Shown: positions 58,010-64,000 of the stretch, in pieces | How the letters are laid out: every line of letters begins with the position of its first letter | Numbering within the stretch: position 1 is the stretch's first letter | DNA from: JBHYDC01 sp051861205 | Lineage (GTDB): Bacteria; Pseudomonadota; Alphaproteobacteria; Rhizobiales; Pleomorphomonadaceae | DNA: 64,000 nt | Direction of reading: 5' to 3' | Assembly (NCBI GenBank): GCA_051861205.1 | Contig: JBHYDC010000009.1 | Span: forward strand, 105,182-169,181 | Notes under the pieces: generated by a model | The model's database searches: none | What the model saw: the letters and a program-made list of their open reading frames with translations, nothing else | Told to the model about the DNA's origin: nothing | Position numbers and translations under genes: made by a program

Positions 58010-59431
58010 ATGGGGGCGGTGCGGCTGGAAGTCGGGGGTGTGATCGACGGCTTCATGCTGAAGGAGCGGATCGCGATCGGGGGCATGGGCTCGATCTGGC
58101 GGGTATCGCACCCCGATCATCCGATGCCGCTGGTGATGAAGACGCCGTTCCTGGGGGCTGGTGCGGACGTTTCCACAATCGTTGCCTATGAAACCGAAGA
58201 GATGATCCTGCGGCGGCTGGAGGGCCCGCATGTGCCGCGCTTGATCGCGGCGGGAGACTTGCGCACGCGGCCCTATCTGGTGATGGAGCTTGTGGATGGG
58301 GCGGTGCTGGAAGCGCAACTTGCCCGCGAGAATTTCACCTGGACCGAAGCGGTGCGGGTGGCTGCGCGGATTGCCGAGGCGCTGGAAAGCCTGCACCGGC
58401 AGCATGTGGTTCATCTCGACCTGAAACCCGGCAATGTGATCCTGGCGGACCGGGGCGCGGTGCTGATCGACTTCGGGCTCGCCCGGCATGACGAGCTTCC
58501 CGATCTTCTGGGCGAGGAGAGTGACGGGCCGATGGGCTCGCCCATCACGATCGCGCCGGAGCAGTTGCTCGGCGACCGGCGGCGGCCGGAGAGCGATATC
58601 TTCGCGCTGGGGGTGATCCTCTACCGGCTCTGTACTGGCGAATATCCGTTCGGCCAGCCGACCTCAATGGCGGGACAGAAACGGCGGCTTTTCAAGGCTC
58701 CGTTGCCGCCGCGCAGCCTTGACGGGAAGATCCCCCGCTGGCTCCAGGAGGTGATCCTCAAATGCCTTGAGGTGGATCCGGATGCCCGCTACCGCACGGC
58801 CGGGCAACTTCTCTTCGATCTCAACCACCCCGATCAGGTGATGCTGACGGAGCGGGCGGACCTCTTGGGGCGCGAAAGCGGCTGGCTTCAGCGGCTTGCC
58901 GCGTGGCTTCGAGGGCGCAAGGTGGAGGGCGCGCGGCCGCGCCGTATCATGGTGGCGCGGCGGATTTCATCAGCGCCGGTGGTGATGGTGGCAGTGGACC
59001 TGATCGACGGCGCGGACCCGCTGGCGCAGGAGGTGCGGATGCACGTTTCGCGCGTGCTGGCGGGTGCGGAGGGCGCGCGGCTTGCCTGCGTGACGGTGTT
59101 GCGGACGCGCATCATCGGCGAGGACCCGAGCCACGACGTGGCCGGGCGCACCCGCTATGTGTCGCGGCTCGTCAGCCTCAAAGACTGGGCGCGGCCGCTC
59201 GACCTTGCCGAAGACCGGGTGAGCTTTCACGTGATCGAGGCCGTCGATCCCGGCAACGCGATCTTGGATTATGTGAAGCTGAACCGGGTGGATCATGTGG
59301 TGATGGGCGCGCGGGGATCGGGCGCGCTGCGGCGCCATCTCGGCAGCGTCTCGTCGGCGGTCGTTGCGGAAGCGCTCTGCACGGTTACGGTTGTGCGGCT
59401 GAAGGAAATCGCGGGGGAGCGCGAGGGCTAG
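58010..59431 (+). CDS. Serine/threonine protein kinase fused to a universal stress protein domain
   Basis: The protein of about 473 aa has a kinase domain (about 10-290). Motifs are the Gly loop IAIGGMGSIWRV, Lys in LVMKTPF, catalytic HLDLKPGN (about 135-142), LIDFGLARHDE and the APE motif in ITIAPEQLLGD. After a linker comes a USP domain (about 320-470) with VVMVAVDLID and the ATP-binding VVMGARGSGALRRHLGSVSS. There is no transmembrane helix, so it is cytosolic. The pairing suggests a stress- or energy-responsive kinase. The start is the ATG at 58010 (MGAVRLEVGGVIDGF). Confidence 0.92.
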   Translation: MGAVRLEVGGVIDGFMLKERIAIGGMGSIWRVSHPDHPMPLVMKTPFLGAGADVSTIVAYETEEMILRRLEGPHVPRLIAAGDLRTRPYLVMELVDGAVLEAQLARENFTWTEAVRVAARIAEALESLHRQHVVHLDLKPGNVILADRGAVLIDFGLARHDELPDLLGEESDGPMGSPITIAPEQLLGDRRRPESDIFALGVILYRLCTGEYPFGQPTSMAGQKRRLFKAPLPPRSLDGKIPRWLQEVILKCLEVDPDARYRTAGQLLFDLNHPDQVMLTERADLLGRESGWLQRLAAWLRGRKVEGARPRRIMVARRISSAPVVMVAVDLIDGADPLAQEVRMHVSRVLAGAEGARLACVTVLRTRIIGEDPSHDVAGRTRYVSRLVSLKDWARPLDLAEDRVSFHVIEAVDPGNAILDYVKLNRVDHVVMGARGSGALRRHLGSVSSAVVAEALCTVTVVRLKEIAGEREG

Positions 59432-59467
59432 AGCATGGTCGGCGGACCGCATGCGCGGCACGGCTTG

Positions 59468-60931
59468 TTATCTGGCGATGCGGATCACGCGCAGGTCACG
59501 GGCAATGCTGGCGAAGGAGGTTTCAAGCGCGGCGGAATCGGTGGCGTCGAAGTGGTGGGCGGGGTCGGTGGCGCAGGATCTTAGCATCGTCAGGGCGGCG
59601 GGATTGGTGACGGCGAGCGCCACGGTGAAAACCTCGATCCCTTGCGATTTGGCGTAGGTGCAAAGGGCCAAAGTGTCATTGTTGGTGGCGGTACGCTGTG
59701 TGGCGGCGGTTGTGGCGTTGCTGCTGAAGGCGACGTGGCGACCATTGGTGGAATTGAAGGTCAGCGTATTCTCACCATCGGTCATCACGACCAGAACCTT
59801 TTTGGGCGTAGTGTTCGCCGGATCATAGGCCCGCCCCTCGGAGAAGGGTTCGGTGGGCGACAGGATGTTGATGCCCCAGATAAGCCCGGCTGGAATGTAT
59901 GTCGCCGGCTTATAGGAGCCGATGTTGATGATCATTCCGTCGATGGCTTGTTTGAGCACGACGAAGTTGTTCGTTAGCGGCACAATCGGGTTGAGGCAGT
60001 TGGCGCTTGTGGCGAGATATCCCGGATAGGGCGTTGCCGGCTGGGTATCGTTCAAACGAAGCGTGCCGGACGTGCGGCTGCCGACACAGCCATACCAACG
60101 ATTGGTGGTGGTGCCGCCGCCCGTGCATGATTCGTAAGGTGCGACGGTGATGGTGGTGCATGTGTTCGTGTAGACCGTGCAGTCATATTGCTCGGCAACA
60201 CCATCGACATACTTCGTGCAGGTCTGTTTCGAGCCGACCTGCGTTTTCGTGCATTGCTCTTTCGTGGTTTTGGTCGTGCAGATCTTAGGGCTGGTTGTCG
60301 TTGTGTCCGCAGGCACATTGAGCCAAGACTGGCTTCGATTGGACGTGCCGACATTAACGTAATCGGCATAGGGAACGAGGCCGACCTTGATATTGGCGCT
60401 GTTTCCCTGCGAAAGCGCGGTCAGCAAGATGTTCGCCGACGATTTCAGCGCAGCGATGCGGGAGACGCCCCTGCTGTCGACTTCGGACATGGACCAGGTG
60501 TTATCGAGCACCATGGCAAGTTCGATCGTGCCGGGAACGCCGCGAAACGCCGTGCTCGATACCTGCAGATCGAGACGGTCGTAGCCGACCAACTGCATGA
60601 ACGCGCTTTGAACCTCGGCGGAGGTGTCGAGGATAACCTCGCCGTTTTCGGTGATCGTCAGGTCGTCAACGGCCACATCGTACAGCGCCTCGCCATCCGC
60701 GTGGGCGTTCAGGACGTTGGTGGCCAGCGTGAGCAGGACGGCGCGGTCGTTCGATGTGGACGTGGCTGCCGCCAGCGCGGCCGCGTCGGCCAGCGTCTGC
60801 AATTTGTCGCGGGCGGACCAGAAACGCATGAAATCGATGGAGGCCCCGACCGCCAATGAGATGGGGATCAGCGTAACGGCGAACACGACTGCCGTCGCAC
60901 CGCCTTTGGCCCGCCAGAATGACTTGAACAT
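59468..60931 (-). CDS. TadG-like pilus assembly protein with VWA domain and cysteine-rich insert
   Basis: The protein of about 487 aa starts with a TadE/G-type membrane anchor (MFKSFWRAKGGATAVVFAVT...ISLAVGASIDFMRFW, LQTLADAAALAAA). A VWA domain follows with the metal motif IELAMVLDNTWSMSEVD and VLVVMTDGENTL. Between about residues 214 and 282 is a Thr/Lys/Cys-rich insert with seven cysteines (for example KICTTKTTKEQC and GSKQTCTKYVDGVAEQYDC). TadG proteins belong to Flp/Tad pilus systems, but no other tad gene is nearby. The start is the ATG at 60931. Confidence 0.9.
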   Translation of the reverse strand: MFKSFWRAKGGATAVVFAVTLIPISLAVGASIDFMRFWSARDKLQTLADAAALAAATSTSNDRAVLLTLATNVLNAHADGEALYDVAVDDLTITENGEVILDTSAEVQSAFMQLVGYDRLDLQVSSTAFRGVPGTIELAMVLDNTWSMSEVDSRGVSRIAALKSSANILLTALSQGNSANIKVGLVPYADYVNVGTSNRSQSWLNVPADTTTTSPKICTTKTTKEQCTKTQVGSKQTCTKYVDGVAEQYDCTVYTNTCTTITVAPYESCTGGGTTTNRWYGCVGSRTSGTLRLNDTQPATPYPGYLATSANCLNPIVPLTNNFVVLKQAIDGMIINIGSYKPATYIPAGLIWGINILSPTEPFSEGRAYDPANTTPKKVLVVMTDGENTLTFNSTNGRHVAFSSNATTAATQRTATNNDTLALCTYAKSQGIEVFTVALAVTNPAALTMLRSCATDPAHHFDATDSAALETSFASIARDLRVIRIAR

Positions 60932-61113
60932 GACGTGCACCGCAACTCAGCTTAGCCTTGAAAACTCTGACAAAGGCTCATGGTGGTTGCAATGGAATGC
61001 GCATTAAACTGGAAACTATGTTTGAAGGCCAAGCGCACAAAAAGCCTAAACTTGATCGGATCTTTCGGTCAGTGAGCGTGAAGGTGCTTGATGATATTGA
61101 GGGCGGACGCCGC

Positions 61114-61866
61114 TCAAGGCCGGTGGGCGAGAAAGTCCAAAACGCCTTGTTTGAACACCCGGTCGCCCACGGCGACCATGTGGTCGCGGCCGGGAATGTC
61201 GAGAACTTGCGCGTTCGGCATCAAGGCGGCGAGGTCGGCGGCGGAGCCGGCGATGAGGTCGCGGGTGCCGACCGCGATCAGCGTGGGGGCTGCGATGCGG
61301 GCGACGTCTTCGGCCGCGATTTGATGGCGAACGGCGCGCATGCAGGCGGCCAGCGCGCGCCGGTCGCTCTTGGTCTGCTCGGCAAACTGGCGGAAGGCGC
61401 GGCCCTGCGGATCCGACACCTCGGCGATGGTGGCCGCTTCGAGCGCGGCGGCGATTGGTTCGGAGGAGGCAAGGCCGGTGACGAGGCCGATCCCCAAGCC
61501 GCCGAGAATGAGGCTGCGCACCCGCTCGGGGTGGGCGATCGACACATAGGCCGCGATGCGCGCGCCCATGGAATAGCCCATCACGTCCGCCCGCTCGACG
61601 GAGAGATGATCGAGCAGGGCGCGGGCGTCCTCGGTCATCAGCGGCAGGCGGTAGTCGGCGGGGTCGTAGAGCTTGGCGCTGTCGCCGTGGCCGCGATTGT
61701 CGATGGCGATGACGCGGCGGCCGGCGTTGACGAGGGTCTCCACCCAGCCGGGGTTCACCCAGTTTACGCGGGCGCTGGACGCGAAGCCATGGACGAGCAG
61801 GATGGGATCGCCGGTGCCCTCGTCGAGGTAGGCAAGCTCTAGGCCGTTGGCGTGAAAACTCGGCAT
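61114..61866 (-). CDS. Alpha/beta hydrolase
   Basis: The 250-residue protein has an alpha/beta-hydrolase fold. The oxyanion loop is ILLVHGFASSARVNW, the nucleophile Ser is in VMGYSMGARIAAYVSI, and the catalytic His in LDIPGRDHMVAVGDRVF. The Asp is likely in LIAVGTRDLIAGS. DNRGHGDSAK is typical of esterases and haloalkane- or lipid-type hydrolases. Substrate unknown. The start is MPSFHANGLELAYLDEG. No operon partner is evident. Confidence 0.93.
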   Translation of the reverse strand: MPSFHANGLELAYLDEGTGDPILLVHGFASSARVNWVNPGWVETLVNAGRRVIAIDNRGHGDSAKLYDPADYRLPLMTEDARALLDHLSVERADVMGYSMGARIAAYVSIAHPERVRSLILGGLGIGLVTGLASSEPIAAALEAATIAEVSDPQGRAFRQFAEQTKSDRRALAACMRAVRHQIAAEDVARIAAPTLIAVGTRDLIAGSAADLAALMPNAQVLDIPGRDHMVAVGDRVFKQGVLDFLAHRP

Positions 61867-62007
61867 GGGGTCACCGGGCTGAAAAGGTCGCGGGGCGGAC
61901 GATACGGCGTTTCGGTATGGCTTGGGAACCCTAAGAAGCCGGGCTGTTCTTCCTGCCGGGATGGGGATAAGGTGCGCCGCAAACGCTTTTCAGGTGGGGT
62001 TAGCGCC

Positions 62008-62253
62008 ATGGCATCTGCGGTCGTTCCGCATTTCACCAACGACGCCGGGGTCTCGGAGATCCGCGTCGGAACGAGCGAATTCATGTGCATCGGGGCGCGG
62101 CCCCCGTTCGACCACCCGCACTCGTTCCTCGATATGGGCGACGAGGGCGAGAAGATCTGCCCGTATTGCTCCACGCTCTACCGGTATGATCCGTCGCTGA
62201 AGCCGGCCGAATCGATCCCGGCGGACGCTGCGTATATTCCCAAAGCCGCTTAA
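62008..62253 (+). CDS. Zinc-finger (zf-CHCC) domain protein
   Basis: The 81-residue protein has the CHCC zinc motif FMCIGARPPFDHPHSFLDMG and GEKICPYCSTLYRYD: Cys, His, Cys, Cys. This is the family related to mitochondrial complex I subunit NDUFS6, usually about 60-80 residues in Alphaproteobacteria, where it often lies next to the monooxygenase gene seen here. The start is MASAVVPHFTNDAG at 62008; the longer open frame adds unrelated residues. Confidence 0.9.
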   Translation: MASAVVPHFTNDAGVSEIRVGTSEFMCIGARPPFDHPHSFLDMGDEGEKICPYCSTLYRYDPSLKPAESIPADAAYIPKAA

Positions 62254-62266
62254 ATCGGGGTCGTTG

Positions 62267-63460
62267 ATGGCAGGAGATCAGCCGGTTGCCGTGATCGGGG
62301 CCGGCATCGCGGGGCTTTCGCTTGCGTTGCATCTGGCGCGCGCCGGGCGCCCCGTGACGATGCTGGAACGGGCGAGCCAGCTTGCCGAGGTGGGCGCAGG
62401 GATCCAGCTTTCACCCAACGCATCCCGCATCCTGATCGGGCTTGGCCTTGGGTCCGCGCTTGAGGCCGCGGCGGTGCGCCCGGACGCGGTGACGATTCGC
62501 GATAGCGCGACGGGCGAGACGATCGTGCGCATGCCGCTGGGCGCGGCGGCCGAAGCACGCTACGGCGCGCCCTATTGGGTGATGCATCGGGGCGATCTGC
62601 AAGCGGCGCTGCTGGCGGCGGTAGCGGCGGAACCGCTGATTTCGCTTCACCTCGGCACGTCGTTTGAGGGTGTGACAGACCACGGCGCGGGCGTTTTGGT
62701 GGATGCGTTCATCGGCAGCGACCAGCGAGCGATTCCGGCTGCGGCGCTGGTGGGGGCCGACGGCGTGTGGTCGTCGGTGCGCACCAAGGCCTGCGCGGGC
62801 GGACCGGCCGTCTATTCCGGGCGGACGGCGTGGCGGGCGACGTTTCCGGCTTCGCTTTGGACGGGCGCCGGGGATGTATTGACGGGCACGGGGCTGTGGC
62901 TTGGCGCAGCCGCGCATGTTGTGCATTACCCGATCCGGGGCGGGCGGGACATCAACCTGATTGCGGCCGTCGACGATGATTGGATCGACGAGCGGTGGGA
63001 CGTGGTGGGCGATCCCTCCGATCTGATGCGCGCTTTGCGGGGCTGGCCGGAGCCTGTGCGGCGCATGCTGGAGCTTCCGGCGGCGTGGCGGCGCTGGGCG
63101 CTTTGCGAGGCGCCGGCGCATACGGCTTGGGCGCGCGGGCGGACGGTGCTGATCGGCGATGCCGCGCATGCCATGCTGCCGTTCATGGCGCAGGGCGGCG
63201 CGATGGCGATCGAGGATGCGGCGGTGCTGGCCGCCTCGATCCAGCGCGGGCATGGCGATATGGCGGACCGGCTGACCGCCTATGAAATGATCCGCCGCTC
63301 CAGGGTTCGCGCGGTGGTGAAGATGGCGAGGCGCAATGCCACGATCTATCACCTCTCCGGATTGCCGGCGAAGGCGCGGAATTTCGCGATGCGGACGATG
63401 GGGCCGGGCGCGCTGACCCGCAGCGTGGATTGGATCTACCACTGGCGGATGGGGGTATAG
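62267..63460 (+). CDS. FAD-dependent monooxygenase (salicylate / 3-hydroxybenzoate hydroxylase-like)
   Basis: The protein of about 397 aa is of the PHBH/group A flavin monooxygenase family. Motifs are the ADP-binding VIGAGIAGLSLALHLARAG, the DG motif in LVGADGVWSSVRTKA and the GD motif in LIGDAAHAMLPFMAQGGAMA. EVGAGIQLSPNASRIL is typical of salicylate and 3-hydroxybenzoate 6-hydroxylases. The actual ring substrate is not certain. The start is ATG 62267 (MAGDQPVAVIGAG), directly after the zf-CHCC gene. Confidence 0.92.
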   Translation: MAGDQPVAVIGAGIAGLSLALHLARAGRPVTMLERASQLAEVGAGIQLSPNASRILIGLGLGSALEAAAVRPDAVTIRDSATGETIVRMPLGAAAEARYGAPYWVMHRGDLQAALLAAVAAEPLISLHLGTSFEGVTDHGAGVLVDAFIGSDQRAIPAAALVGADGVWSSVRTKACAGGPAVYSGRTAWRATFPASLWTGAGDVLTGTGLWLGAAAHVVHYPIRGGRDINLIAAVDDDWIDERWDVVGDPSDLMRALRGWPEPVRRMLELPAAWRRWALCEAPAHTAWARGRTVLIGDAAHAMLPFMAQGGAMAIEDAAVLAASIQRGHGDMADRLTAYEMIRRSRVRAVVKMARRNATIYHLSGLPAKARNFAMRTMGPGALTRSVDWIYHWRMGV

Positions 63461-63554
63461 CCATGATGCACGCGGTGGTGTTATTCCGCTGCGGGCGTGT
63501 TTAAACGGGTTTGCTGGATTCCGCGTGAGTCCCGACCTGAATTCTCAGGGATTC

Positions 63555-64000
63555 ATGATGACGACCACCTCCGCCGATCGCCTGGACCGCAATGCATTGA
63601 TGGGAATCACGGCCGCGATCGGTGCCATTTCGGCCGTCGGAATGAGCCTTGGCCTCGGCATGCCGCTGCTTGCGATGGTGCTTGAGCAGCGCGGGGTTTC
63701 CAGTTCCGCCATCGGGTTGAATACGGCGATGGCGGGCGTGGTGTCGCTGTTGACGACGCCTTTCGTGCCCGCCTTGGCGCGCAAATTCGGTGCCGCGCGG
63801 CTTTTGGCGGTGATGGTGGGCTTGGCGACGCTGACGTTTCCGCTGTTTTACGTGTTTGATGAATATTGGATGTGGTTCCCGCTCCGCTTCATCTTCAACG
63901 GCTCGATCAACGCCGCGTTCATTCTGTCGGAGTTCTGGATCAACGTGCTGGCACCGCCGCGCCGGCGCGGGCTGATCATGGGCATCTACGGCACGGTGTT
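63555..64000 (+). CDS. MFS transporter, N-terminal part
   Basis: The first 148 codons of a major facilitator superfamily protein lie in the window; the rest is beyond the right edge. Membrane segments include GITAAIGAISAVGMSLGLGM, TAMAGVVSLLTTPFVPALA and ARLLAVMVGLATLTFPLFYV. The MFS signature loop between helices 2 and 3 is partly seen in ALARKFGAAR. The start is ATG at 63555 or 63558. The substrate is unknown. Confidence 0.85.
   Translation, partial: MMTTTSADRLDRNALMGITAAIGAISAVGMSLGLGMPLLAMVLEQRGVSSSAIGLNTAMAGVVSLLTTPFVPALARKFGAARLLAVMVGLATLTFPLFYVFDEYWMWFPLRFIFNGSINAAFILSEFWINVLAPPRRRGLIMGIYGTV

Noticed and set aside
60958..61842. Plus-strand frame beginning MKTLTKAHGGCNG, mostly opposite the alpha/beta hydrolase gene
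   Set aside because: The first 50 codons look plausible, but the rest is antisense to a clear gene and the start is TTG without a ribosome-binding site.
1..64000. CRISPR arrays, insertion sequences, integrases, prophage genes
   Set aside because: No regularly spaced repeats, transposase motifs, terminal inverted repeats around an ORF or phage structural genes were seen on reading both strands.

Overview
The window is a high-GC, gene-dense chromosomal segment from an alphaproteobacterium, most likely a facultatively methylotrophic member of the Hyphomicrobiales (Rhizobiales). The evidence is the Brucella/Rhizobium-type porin, the DUF3126, BTLCP, PAS_5, CvpA-PurF-SDR and RadA-Alr synteny, a RIME-like palindromic repeat, a phasin (PHB storage) and a lanthanide-type methanol dehydrogenase cluster. 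The genus cannot be fixed from the sequence. Both ends cut genes: an alpha-E protein on the left and an MFS transporter on the right.

Layout. 0-8.3 kb: housekeeping genes (alpha-E/ATP-grasp pair, radC, an LtaS-like sulfatase of lower GC, map, sfsA, a CinA/MoaB-like protein, gpt, an RlpA-like protein). 8.37-8.67 kb: a tRNA-Leu(UAA) gene split between U34 and A35 by a 220-nt group I intron, the most unusual element here. 8.76-15.1 kb: a XoxF-type methanol oxidation cluster (SoxYZ-like carrier, metallohydrolase, xoxF, xoxG, xoxJ, CXXCW protein). 15.1-16.6 kb: an orphan NitT/TauT-type ABC transporter. 16.8-24 kb: cysQ, AGE epimerase, crotonase, cysE, DUF3126, gamma-carbonic anhydrase and a BTLCP peptidase. 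24.1-30 kb: signalling and membrane genes (a PilZ gene with an in-frame amber codon, PAS_5, rhomboid, CBS, patatin, histidine kinase). 30.3-35.5 kb: a micro-ORF followed by structured RNA, an EamA transporter, a TerB-DnaJ protein, DUF983, NUDIX and GNAT.

35.5-42.6 kb: a RIME-like repeat, the RNase P RNA and a minus-strand run alr-radA-cvpA-purF-SDR-amidase. 42.8-48 kb: a diheme cytochrome c, a sulfotransferase, BenE, a porin with a long leader and tRNA-Asn. 48-53 kb: a small membrane protein, an RTX-repeat protein, a VWA/DnaJ pair and a D,D-carboxypeptidase whose SPOR domain is out of frame because of poly-C tracts. 53-64 kb: a phasin with a recognisable promoter/operator, clpS-clpA, a phosphoesterase, a kinase-USP fusion, a TadG-like protein, an alpha/beta hydrolase, a zf-CHCC protein, a flavin monooxygenase and an MFS transporter.

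Functional themes: periplasmic PQQ/lanthanide methanol oxidation with electron transfer through XoxG, sulfur assimilation (cysE, cysQ), purine synthesis and salvage (purF, gpt), envelope and peptidoglycan maintenance (alr, amidase, carboxypeptidase, RlpA, LtaS-like) and N-end-rule proteolysis (ClpS/ClpA). No CRISPR array, insertion sequence, prophage or integrase was seen. The group I intron is the only recognisable mobile-type element. All calls come from reading the sequence; no database search was run.
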